From NCBI GenBank assembly GCA_022561525.1, contig JADFRB010000040.1:1-9272 (forward strand): a DNA stretch of 9,272 nt, given 5' to 3'. Positions within the stretch are counted from its first letter, which is position 1. Each line of letters opens with the position of its first letter. The notes below the pieces were generated by a model. That model did not search any database. It had not been told where the DNA came from and worked only from the letters and a program-made list of their open reading frames with translations. This DNA comes from Nitrospinota bacterium (lineage in GTDB: Bacteria > Nitrospirota > Nitrospiria > Nitrospirales > UBA8639). The position numbers and the translations under genes were made by a program. Below, one piece after another: positions 1-5,602 of the stretch.

Positions 1-2
1 CG

Positions 3-518
3 TTTCCAGACTCCGCCCTGCCTTTGAGTCCAGACATGCTGGCGATTTTAGAAAACCGTCTTGTCAAAAAAATGGACGAATACTTTGCGTTACAGGTGCG
101 GCCCATTCGACTTGCGCAGCCGCTCCAACCCACCGGAGATATGAGCCCGTTTACCCATCTCACCAAAATCCACAAGCTCGATTTCATGCTGCTTGCCGTG
201 CTGTCGAGCACAGAGGAGGAAAGTCATATTGAAATAGGTGAGGAGACCATGATGACACGGATGTCCGGAGTGTCCATTGACAATGAGGCGCTCGCTGAGC
301 TGGCTTTGATCAATGCTGATTCTGGGAAAATTGCACTCCATGCCGCAGGCAATGGGGCGAGTAGCATGGAACAATTAACTGCCCCGATTGGGGAAGATTA
401 TCCGAGAAAAGAAGACGCGCGAGATATTTTGCGTGCCAATGCCGCTCAACAGGCACTTGATCAAGCGTTGCTTGCGTTGCAGCGTCAATGGGGAAGAAGC
501 CTGGTCTCAGGAGGATGA
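3..518 (+). CDS. Hypothetical protein, 5'-truncated by the window edge
   Basis: I do not recognise this protein. The frame is open from the left edge (position 3), and neither the TTG at 24 nor the ATG at 36 has a purine-rich ribosome-binding site, so the gene probably starts outside the window and about 171 residues of its C-terminal part are visible. There is no membrane segment in the visible part. A stretch reading LDFMLLAVLSSTEEE is followed by LAELALINADSGKIALHAAG; this alternation of hydrophobic strands with a 'D/N-x-x-T/S-G-K' turn resembles periplasmic or lipoprotein-type beta proteins of the CsgG/GNA1162 sort, but that is only an impression. The C-terminus is a probable amphipathic helix rich in Ala, Gln and Leu. 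It ends 5 bp from the end of convergent yajQ, with no room for a separate terminator. A signal peptide or lipobox would be upstream and cannot be seen. Confidence 0.6.
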   Translation, partial: FPDSALPLSPDMLAILENRLVKKMDEYFALQVRPIRLAQPLQPTGDMSPFTHLTKIHKLDFMLLAVLSSTEEESHIEIGEETMMTRMSGVSIDNEALAELALINADSGKIALHAAGNGASSMEQLTAPIGEDYPRKEDARDILRANAAQQALDQALLALQRQWGRSLVSGG

Positions 519-523
519 TGATC

Positions 524-1021
524 CTACCGGAAATTGATAAACTTTAGGTCGATTCCAAAGTCCTGTTGCTTTAGATACGCAATGACGGACTGGAGTTCGT
601 CTTTGCTTTTACTTTGAACTCTGACTTGGTCGCCTTGAATTTGGCCTTGGACTTTAAACTTTTCTCCCTTAATACTTTTCACAATCGCCTTGGCTTTCTC
701 ATCAATGATACCACTTTGAATCGTGATGTGTTGTCGAACGGTTCCACCGAGTGCTTGCTCGACCTTTCCATAATCTAGTGCTTTGAGTGAGATGTTCCGC
801 TTGACCCATTTGGCTTTTAAAATATCCAGGACGGCCTTTAATTTGTAATCGTTATCCGATACGACTTCCAAAATCTTTTCTTTTTCCTTCAGGGTCAGGG
901 TCGATTTTGATCCTTTGAAATCGAATCGCTGCCCAAGCTCCTTAAGGGTCTGGTCCACCGCGTTCTTCACTTCTTGCATATCGACCGTCGACACCACATC
1001 AAACGAAGAATTATCAGCCAT
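524..1021 (-). CDS. yajQ: YajQ family cyclic di-GMP-binding / nucleotide-binding protein
   Basis: A 165-residue protein of full family length. It opens with the family signature MADNSSFDVVSTVDMQEVKN, then has RFDFKGSKSTL, a central AKWVKRNISLKALDYGKVE block, and ends in DFGIDLKFINFR, all typical of YajQ (DUF520). The family has two ferredoxin-like domains; members bind nucleotides or RNA, and some in Xanthomonas and Pseudomonas bind cyclic di-GMP and act with transcription factors. Whether this one binds c-di-GMP is not visible. A GTG at 1030 is in frame, but AAGGAG at 1035-1030 overlaps that GTG and lies 8 nt before the ATG at 1021, and YajQ proteins normally begin MADNSSFD, so 1021 is chosen. 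It is divergent from cinA and convergent with the partial gene on its left, so it is probably monocistronic. The repeat element at 1057-1190 starts 35 bp upstream of the start codon, so the promoter must lie in or beside that repeat. Confidence 0.95.
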   Translation of the reverse strand: MADNSSFDVVSTVDMQEVKNAVDQTLKELGQRFDFKGSKSTLTLKEKEKILEVVSDNDYKLKAVLDILKAKWVKRNISLKALDYGKVEQALGGTVRQHITIQSGIIDEKAKAIVKSIKGEKFKVQGQIQGDQVRVQSKSKDELQSVIAYLKQQDFGIDLKFINFR

Positions 1022-1029
1022 TACGCTCA

Positions 1030-1035
1030 CTCCTT
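1030..1035 (-). promoter_or_regulatory. Ribosome-binding site of yajQ
   Basis: On the minus strand AAGGAG is followed by 8 nt and then the ATG at 1021. This site decides the start: its last G is the first base of the alternative GTG at 1030, which therefore cannot be the initiator it serves. Confidence 0.75.
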
Positions 1036-1056
1036 TGTATGTGTTCTAAAAAAATA

Positions 1057-1190
1057 GTAACTACTCAGGTGGATAGGCTGAAGGCCGAAGGCTTTTAGGG
1101 GGCAACCATGCGTGAGCGTACAAAACTTCAGGTAATTATGAGTGATAGCCTTCAGTCTTTAGCCTTCAGCCTAAATACCTGAGTAGTTAC
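1057..1190. repeat. Palindromic MITE/REP-like element, copy 1 (134 bp)
   Basis: The element begins GTAACTACTCAGGT and ends with its exact reverse complement ACCTGAGTAGTTAC, giving a perfect 14-bp terminal inverted repeat. The pairing continues imperfectly inwards: the left arm has GGATAGGCTGAAGGCCGAAGGC and the right arm, reversed, has ATTTAGGCTGAAGGCTAAAG (given in parts). A loop of roughly 45-50 bp that includes GGGGGCAACCATGCGTGA separates the arms. A second copy in reverse orientation lies at 5603-5735; the two share about 90% of positions by eye, with the last 48 bp of this copy identical. No open reading frame is present, so any mobility would need an enzyme from elsewhere. No matching target duplication is visible at this copy (AATA left, GAAA right). 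It fills most of the yajQ-cinA divergent gap. Confidence 0.9.
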
Positions 1191-1207
1191 GAAAAATTAC
1201 GAAAATT

Positions 1208-1211
1208 GGAG
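1208..1211 (+). promoter_or_regulatory. Ribosome-binding site of cinA
   Basis: GGAG lies 6 nt before the GTG at 1218. It overlaps the upstream in-frame TTG (1206) and nearly abuts TTG 1212, so it can serve only the GTG. The family N-terminus (M-x-A-E-I-I-A-V-G-S-E) agrees with that start. Confidence 0.65.
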
Positions 1212-1217
1212 TTGTCT

Positions 1218-2510
1218 GTGATCACGGCTGAAATTATTGCGGTGGGGTCAGAGTTACTGCTTGGGGGGCAGACGGATACGAATTCTGTGTTTCTGGCTGA
1301 GCTGTTGGCGGAACAGGGGATTGAGGTTCGTTTTAAGACGGTGGTGGGGGATGAGATTGATGACATGTGTGGTGCCCTTACGGTGGCTTCGAAACGGGCT
1401 ACGATTGTTTTGGTCACCGGTGGGCTCGGCCCCACGGTCGATGACTTGACTCGGGAGGCGGTGGCAAAAGTTACGGGGAAGTCTTTAGGCCTTCGGTCCC
1501 ACGCGCTTCGATCTATAAAGGCTCGCTTTCAATTGGCAGGAAGGACGGTTTCGGAAAACCAGCGGCGACAGGCTTTTCTCCCATCCGGGTCTTACCTTCT
1601 CCGCAATTCTGCCGGAACGGCACCCGGCTTCTTTCTACAATGGAAACGATGCCAAATCTTTTGCCTGCCAGGTGTGAGCCACGAAGCTCGAAGAATGTTT
1701 ACAGAGTCTGTCCTTCCCATTTTGATTAAAAAAGAATATGTGGGGCTGCCAATTGAAATCCGAACCCTTCATACCTTTGGCCTGATCGAAGGGGTCATTG
1801 ATGAACGAATTAAAGGCGTGGTTCCGGCATCGAGTGGCATTCGGTTAGGGATGTTGGCTTCGCCACTTGGCGTCTCAATTTCGTTGACAATGAATCATGG
1901 CCTCAACGTTGTAAAAGGTAAGGCTTCAAAGAAGGATGAAAATAAAAATAAAGCTTTACTTGAACTATATGTAGATGAAATATCTCGTAAATTAGTTTCC
2001 TCTGTGTACGGGTTTGATGATCAAACAATGGAAGAAATCATTGGGGAGCATCTCACCGCAAAGGGATTAATCCTGGCTCTTGCTGAAAGTTGTACGGGCG
2101 GATTGATTGGGCATCGGCTTACACAAGTGCCCGGAAGCTCAGCCTATGTCGATCGTGATGTGGTGTGTTACAGCAATCAGGCCAAAAGGGAGTTGCTTGG
2201 TGTATCGGAAAGGCTTCTTGTGAAGCATGGGGCGGTCAGTGCTCAAGTCGCCAAGGCAATGGCCAAGGGGATTCGGGAGCGCAGTGCCGTGGATCTTGGG
2301 CTGAGCGTGACGGGTATTGCGGGACCAGGAGGGGGAACTGAAACAAAACCTGTCGGCTTGGTGTATGTTGGGTTAGCCACCCCCAAAAAAACCTTTACAA
2401 AAGAATTCCGATTTCATGGTGATCGAAATATGGTTAAACTGCGGTCGTCTCAGGGGGCATTAGATGTGCTGAGACGGTGGTTGGTCGGGTTACCGATTTC
2501 GGAAAAGTGA
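1218..2510 (+). CDS. cinA: CinA family protein (nicotinamide-nucleotide amidohydrolase)
   Basis: About 430 residues, the usual length of two-domain CinA. The N-terminal MoaB/MoCF-like domain (about 1-170) has AEIIAVGSELL, TGGLGPTVDDLTREAVAKVTG and the N-x-x-GTAPGFF loop followed by LPGVSHEARRMF. A middle linker domain follows. The C-terminal amidohydrolase domain (about 265-425) has ESCTGGLIGHRL near residue 290, YSNQAK, and VTGIAGPGGGT; the Ser of ESCTGG and the Lys of YSNQAK are the residues usually assigned to catalysis. In characterised homologues the C-terminal domain deamidates nicotinamide mononucleotide in NAD salvage and the N-terminal domain hydrolyses ADP-ribose; the competence role is specific to some lineages. 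The stop is 9 bp before thpR, so the two are co-transcribed. A lysine- and asparagine-rich, AT-rich insertion (about 1915-1995) lies in the middle domain. Alternative in-frame starts are TTG at 1206 and 1212. Confidence 0.95.
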   Translation: MITAEIIAVGSELLLGGQTDTNSVFLAELLAEQGIEVRFKTVVGDEIDDMCGALTVASKRATIVLVTGGLGPTVDDLTREAVAKVTGKSLGLRSHALRSIKARFQLAGRTVSENQRRQAFLPSGSYLLRNSAGTAPGFFLQWKRCQIFCLPGVSHEARRMFTESVLPILIKKEYVGLPIEIRTLHTFGLIEGVIDERIKGVVPASSGIRLGMLASPLGVSISLTMNHGLNVVKGKASKKDENKNKALLELYVDEISRKLVSSVYGFDDQTMEEIIGEHLTAKGLILALAESCTGGLIGHRLTQVPGSSAYVDRDVVCYSNQAKRELLGVSERLLVKHGAVSAQVAKAMAKGIRERSAVDLGLSVTGIAGPGGGTETKPVGLVYVGLATPKKTFTKEFRFHGDRNMVKLRSSQGALDVLRRWLVGLPISEK

Positions 2511-2514
2511 GGTG
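2509..2514 (+). promoter_or_regulatory. Ribosome-binding site of thpR
   Basis: GAGGTG overlaps the cinA stop codon (TGA, 2508-2510) and lies 5 nt before the GTG at 2520. It supports the non-ATG start and suggests coupling of thpR translation to cinA. Confidence 0.65.
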
Positions 2515-2519
2515 CCTCA

Positions 2520-3095
2520 GTGGCGTTGCGAATATTTCTAGCCATTGACCTTCCGTCGTCCTTGCATTCGGCTATTGGTCAAAAGGAAGAAAATCTAAAA
2601 CGTGTATTGACTGGAATTAATTGGGTGAAATCTGGAAATCTCCACATCACCTTGAAGTTTTTTGGTGATACACCTGAATCAAAAATTAATGAAATCCAAC
2701 AAGTTGTGGAGCAGGTGGTGAACGGTACCCCGCCGTTTGAGATCACATTAAGAGGGTTTGGGGTGTTCCCTGATACACGTGTACCACGAACGGTTTGGAC
2801 AGGCATTGAGGGTGAGATACAGGTCCTGGAAGATCTGGTCGCCCAGATAGAATCGGCCGTGGTGCCTTTGGGTTTTCCACAGGAAGGTAGGCCTTTTCGC
2901 CCCCACCTGACGTTGGCCCGTATAAAAAAAGATCATCATGCCGTGGGACTGGCGATGGAGAAGACGGGGATGTTGTTTGATCCTTTTATCTTTGGTCGAG
3001 TGCTTGTTGAGCAAGTCAGTCTTTTTAAAAGCGAACTCCGACCAACTGGGTCGGTGTATACGAAATTATGGGCAGCTCCGCTGGCCAAGACCTAA
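2520..3095 (+). CDS. thpR: RNA 2',3'-cyclic phosphodiesterase (2H family, ThpR/LigT)
   Basis: A 191-residue protein of normal family length. The two HxTx signatures that define the 2H phosphoesterase superfamily are both intact: HITL at residues 42-45 and HLTL at 129-132. The start RIFLAIDLP, the W35-V-K segment before the first motif and F-R-P-H before the second are also typical. The two histidines activate and protonate in hydrolysis of RNA 2',3'-cyclic phosphate to a 2'-phosphate; some members ligate tRNA halves in vitro with 2',5' linkage. Likely cytoplasmic. The start is GTG at 2520, supported by GAGGTG 5 nt upstream. It follows cinA by 9 bp. In several bacterial lineages recA follows a cinA-thpR pair; here it is absent and a 369-bp repeat-filled gap follows. 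No convincing terminator is visible directly after the stop. Confidence 0.95.
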   Translation: MALRIFLAIDLPSSLHSAIGQKEENLKRVLTGINWVKSGNLHITLKFFGDTPESKINEIQQVVEQVVNGTPPFEITLRGFGVFPDTRVPRTVWTGIEGEIQVLEDLVAQIESAVVPLGFPQEGRPFRPHLTLARIKKDHHAVGLAMEKTGMLFDPFIFGRVLVEQVSLFKSELRPTGSVYTKLWAAPLAKT

Positions 3096-3191
3096 AAGAA
3101 ATCTTTCTTTCCCAAAAGGGTTTGTTGAATAAATTAAAAAAATACAAATTGGGTGCCGTTGGCGGAGACCTTCAAGTGTCAGGAAGGAAGG

Positions 3192-3310
3192 GGGCTGTTC
3201 AAACAGGCCCGTCCAGCAAGGCCGCAGGGACTTTGGCGCGCGGAGCGTACATGAGTACGTGAGCACGACAAAGTCCCGAGAACGCCGCTGGCGGACTTTT
3301 TCAACAGCCC
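3192..3310. repeat. GC-rich palindromic repeat unit A
   Basis: The ends GGGCTGTTCAAA and TTTTTCAACAGCCC are inverted repeats. Moving inwards, GTCCAGC pairs with GCTGG-C-GGAC, then GGGACTTT pairs perfectly with AAAGTCCC, and the apex carries GCGCGCGGAGCGTAC and GTACGTGAGCACGAC. The whole unit can fold into a long interrupted hairpin as RNA or single-stranded DNA. It shares blocks with unit B in the same orientation: AGCAAGGCCGCAGG, GCGCGCGGAGCGTA, AGTACGTGAGCACGACAAAG and GAGAACGCCGCTG. From memory, this type of sequence is a high-copy intergenic repeat in Nitrospira-like genomes; that cannot be verified here. Confidence 0.85.
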
Positions 3311-3322
3311 AAAAAGAGCATT

Positions 3323-3444
3323 GGGAATGTTCAAAAAGGTGCGCTCAGCAAGGCCGCAGGCGCTTTAGCGCGCGGAGCGTAGTCATAGTACGTGAGCACG
3401 ACAAAGGGCCGAGAACGCCGCTGACGCCCTTTTTCAACTTCCCC
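3323..3444. repeat. GC-rich palindromic repeat unit B (direct tandem of unit A)
   Basis: This has the same architecture and orientation as unit A, separated by about 12 bp. The core runs from GTTCAAAAAGG (3329) to CCCTTTTTCAAC (3438). Where it differs from A, stem partners often change together: TCAGC/GCTGA replaces CCAGC/GCTGG in the outer stem, and the inner stem is GGCGCTTT/AAAGGGCC (one mismatch) in place of GGGACTTT/AAAGTCCC. The right end lies about 20 bp before the rnhA start codon. Confidence 0.85.
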
Positions 3445-3464
3445 AAAGGGAACTAATCACCTCC

Positions 3465-4091
3465 ATGAAATTCTATGCTGTTCGGGTTGGGCGTTCGTTA
3501 GGCATTTATACAACATGGGATTCCTGTGCCACACAAGTGAAAGGATTTCCGGGAGCCGTTTATAAATCCTTCAAAACCCAGGAAGAAGCTCGGTTGTTTA
3601 TGGGGGAGGAGATAGATGGGCCTCAACCGGGGACCGGAAGGGGCAGTACCTCGAAGTCATCATCAACAGCTGTTGATATTTGGGTGGATGGGTCCTGTAT
3701 CCATAATCATCGTGAGGCCATGCAACTCGGCTGGGGCTATCTCATTCGCGAGGGAGGCCGGGAGCTTCATCGCGCCAGTGGGAACGATATTCCCAAAGAG
3801 GCTCGGCAACATCGCAATGTGGCCGGTGAGATTCAAGCCGTGTTGAAAGCGCTGGAATGGTGTGGAGAACGCGGTATCTCCAGCGCGACCATTTATTTCG
3901 ATTACCAAGGGCTGGAAGAATGGGTGAAAGGTTATTGGAAGGCGAAAACGCCTTTTACCCAGGCTTATGTTGCCACAGTGAAATCCCATGGAATGGATCT
4001 TCGATGGGTAAAGGTCTTGGCACATTCCGGAGAAGAGTTTAACGAGATCGTGGATCAATTAGCTAGGGATGCCGCGAGAGCAGGGAAGTGA
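3465..4091 (+). CDS. rnhA: Ribonuclease H with N-terminal viroplasmin (RNase H1 hybrid-binding) domain
   Basis: A 208-residue, two-domain protein. Residues 1-48 (KFYAVRVGRSLGIYTTWDSC, then VKGFPGAVYKSFKT and EEARLF) are a clear caulimovirus-viroplasmin/RNase H1 N-terminal domain, which in eukaryotic and some bacterial RNases H binds RNA-DNA hybrids. After a Ser/Thr/Gly-rich linker (about 52-68) comes the RNase H fold with the four acidic catalytic positions: D75 (WVDGSC), E122 (AGEIQAV), D146 (YFDYQGL) and D197 (NEIVDQLA). The AHSGEEFNE loop before the last Asp matches the position of the helper His in RNase HI. It cleaves RNA in RNA-DNA hybrids, removing R-loops and primers. The ATG has only a weak, distant purine run (AAAGGG, 14 nt upstream). 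It is convergent with the PCP_red gene. The symbol rnhA is by function; the architecture differs from single-domain E. coli RNase HI. Confidence 0.92.
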   Translation: MKFYAVRVGRSLGIYTTWDSCATQVKGFPGAVYKSFKTQEEARLFMGEEIDGPQPGTGRGSTSKSSSTAVDIWVDGSCIHNHREAMQLGWGYLIREGGRELHRASGNDIPKEARQHRNVAGEIQAVLKALEWCGERGISSATIYFDYQGLEEWVKGYWKAKTPFTQAYVATVKSHGMDLRWVKVLAHSGEEFNEIVDQLARDAARAGK

Positions 4092-4167
4092 GGCGTGCTT
4101 ATCGCTATTCCAATTTATTTCCGTTCCCTTTGCAATGGCGGAAGAACAAGAGAGTAAATCCGAAGCT

Positions 4168-4248
4168 CGAATATCGAAATCCGAAACAAATGAGAATGAC
4201 CAAATTGAAAAATTCGAATTTAGGATTTCGGATTTGTTTCGATATTCG
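4168..4248. repeat. Palindromic dispersed repeat in the convergent gap
   Basis: CGAATATCGAAA (4168) pairs perfectly with TTTCGATATTCG (ending 4248). With a small offset ATCCGAAA pairs with its complement TTTCGGAT, leaving a central AT-rich loop. The sequence type (translated as 'EARISKSETN...') resembles an intergenic repeat I recall from many environmental bacterial genomes. It lies between the ends of rnhA and the PCP_red gene and could act as a bidirectional transcription stop, although there is no strong GC stem with a U-tract. Confidence 0.7.
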
Positions 4249-4284
4249 GGTTTAAGGTTTTTCACGCCCTACGCTTCACGCGTT

Positions 4285-5274
4285 TTACAGCTTCCCTTCC
4301 CCTTTGAGATACTTCCGAAATCGACCCATCAATTCTTCCCCCAACACACCGACTTCGGGTTTTTCCTTAGTCATAAACTCTCGAATTTCGGAAAGGCGCT
4401 GTTCCGCTTGATCATTACCCTTGAGCCGTTTGACTTTATGCAGGGCATCGTCAAAGGCATCGAACGTGAGTTCTTGGTAACCAAACGCGCGAATGCGTTT
4501 GACCGCTTTCATCATGGCTTCATTCCGGAACACGGTGAGATGTTCCGAGTCAATTTCTTGTAGTCCCAACTTTCTCGCACGGCGCTCTGCGGCTTTTCGA
4601 ATACCGCTACGGACAAAATCCGGTGAAGTATTCAACCGTTTCCAGGCTTCATCGGTCCAGGCTACCCGTTCCTGTGGAGCATCCCAAATGGAAGTGAGGG
4701 TGGGTTCATCAATGACTGTTTTGCCGGACTCCCGAGCCAAATCTTCGGCATCACGCTTGAGCATGTCTGTCACAAATTCAAGTGCGATGGGAGGAGAGTT
4801 TTTGATTTTATCACGCAACATAGCCTGGGCGCCCTCGGTCCATTCGAGAGGCGTCACTGCCTCTTCGGCCCGCTCTCCCATGGATTCAACTTTTTCAAAC
4901 AAGTCGACATTGACTTCCATATGGCCACCCTCACGAGCGACTTCTTCGGCAATTTTCTGAATCATCGCACGCATGAATTCAGGGACCGTCTCCAATCGTT
5001 TCTTGGCTTCCGCCGTCCAGGGCAAACGTCCTTTGGCCAATTGATCGGCGGCTTCGGCCATGCCCGCTTCCCCACCCATCCCACCCATCATTTGCTTTTT
5101 GAATTGATCAAGTAGCTCTCCGGTGATTTCCTGTCGCCCGAGCTCACCGGCTTTTTTTTCGGCCACCCGTTTGACCATTCCGCGTAAAAAAATTGGAGCT
5201 CGCTCCAATCGTTGAAGGGCATCGGAAGTCCAGCTGACGGTCGTGGTGGTGGTTTCAGGCTCTGAGGGACTCAT
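4285..5274 (-). CDS. Protein with repeated PCP_red (protochlorophyllide reductase 57 kDa C-terminal-like) domains
   Basis: A 329-residue protein with no cysteine, signal peptide or membrane segment. It contains four W-T units starting at W15, W86, W145 and W206. Units 1, 2 and 4 fit the pattern W-T-x-x-A-x-x-R-L-x-x-x-P-x-F-x-R, then an E-x-x-A helix and G-x-x-E-I/V, which is how the small C-terminal domain of light-independent protochlorophyllide reductase subunit B (PF08369-like) reads, e.g. WTSDALQRLERAPIFLRG. Unit 3 is divergent and lacks P-x-F-x-R. A Gly/Met-rich linker (about 62-72) separates units 1 and 2; a charged helical tail follows unit 4. The catalytic nitrogenase-like part of BchB/ChlB is absent, so this is not a chlorophyll enzyme and its function is unknown. 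The start ATG overlaps the ihfB-like stop as ATGA, with AGGA about 9 nt upstream, suggesting translational coupling. I am confident of the gene and domain resemblance, not of the role. Confidence 0.85.
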   Translation of the reverse strand: MSPSEPETTTTTVSWTSDALQRLERAPIFLRGMVKRVAEKKAGELGRQEITGELLDQFKKQMMGGMGGEAGMAEAADQLAKGRLPWTAEAKKRLETVPEFMRAMIQKIAEEVAREGGHMEVNVDLFEKVESMGERAEEAVTPLEWTEGAQAMLRDKIKNSPPIALEFVTDMLKRDAEDLARESGKTVIDEPTLTSIWDAPQERVAWTDEAWKRLNTSPDFVRSGIRKAAERRARKLGLQEIDSEHLTVFRNEAMMKAVKRIRAFGYQELTFDAFDDALHKVKRLKGNDQAEQRLSEIREFMTKEKPEVGVLGEELMGRFRKYLKGEGKL

Positions 5275-5570
5275 ATATCTATTCCTGCTGAATCACTGTT
5301 CAGTAATTCTTTGATTTCTTTCCCGGCCTTGAAAAAGGGCATCCGTTTTTCGGGGACAGCCACGGTTTCTCCGGTTTTGGGGTTGCGTCCATCTTTGGTT
5401 CGCCTGGTCCGTAATCGAAAACTTCCGAAACCTCGTATTTCCGTTTTCTCGCCTCTTTTCAAGGCATCACGGATTGAATCGAAGATGCAGTTCACGACTT
5501 TCTCCGCATCTCGCCGACTTAAGGTCGTGGATTTTTCTGCGACTTTTTCAATCAAGTGTGCTTTGGTCAT
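5271..5570 (-). CDS. ihfB: HU/IHF family DNA-binding protein, IhfB-like
   Basis: A 99-residue protein with the complete HU/IHF fold: the N-terminal helices (MTKAHLIEKVAEK), the IRGFGSF segment at 45-51, the DNA-intercalating arm with GRNPKTGE (Pro64 at the tip) and the closing MPFFKAGKEIKELLN. It forms dimers that bend DNA and act in nucleoid structure, transcription and recombination. The opening MTK-LIE and the EIRGFGSF/GRNPKTG run resemble IHF beta, and the position downstream of rpsA (directly adjacent in E. coli) supports that, but HU and IHF subunits are hard to separate by eye. The ATG at 5570 has AAGGAG 8 nt upstream. A short acidic tail (SDSAGIDI) follows the usual end and its stop overlaps the next gene. 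The repeat element at 5603-5735 begins about 33 bp upstream and separates it from sppA. Confidence 0.93.
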   Translation of the reverse strand: MTKAHLIEKVAEKSTTLSRRDAEKVVNCIFDSIRDALKRGEKTEIRGFGSFRLRTRRTKDGRNPKTGETVAVPEKRMPFFKAGKEIKELLNSDSAGIDI

Positions 5571-5602
5571 TGACCCTCTCCTTGATTTATCATAGATGAG
5601 TC

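Larger units (their letters stand above)
3096..3464. other. Intergenic region between thpR and rnhA, no gene
   Basis: This 369-bp stretch holds an AT-rich segment (about 3117-3150) with no clear -35/-10 pair, then two tandem palindromic repeat units (about 3192-3310 and 3323-3444). Short open frames cross it, but they run through the repeats and have no ribosome-binding sites, so I do not call genes. The rnhA promoter must lie in or between the repeats, or transcription comes from cinA-thpR. Confidence 0.7.

Noticed and set aside
3100..3116. Terminator after thpR (AAAGAAA-TC-TTTCTTT)
   Set aside because: The stem is all A-T pairs but for one per arm, the loop is only 2 nt, and no U-tract follows.
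3068..3262. Open frame of 64 codons starting inside the end of thpR and running into repeat unit A
   Set aside because: It overlaps thpR in another frame, has no ribosome-binding site, and its last third is translated repeat.
3192..3444. CRISPR array
   Set aside because: There are only two long palindromic units, with no short repeats, spacers or cas genes.
3259..3456. Open frame of 65 codons (MSTTKSRERRWRTFST...) across repeat units A and B
   Set aside because: The peptide is simply the repeat read in one frame. The palindrome and paired changes explain the sequence better than coding.
4069..4563. Open frame of 164 codons on the plus strand over the end of rnhA, the palindrome and the end of the PCP_red gene
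   Set aside because: It overlaps two well-supported genes and its start region is translated repeat (SEARISKSET).
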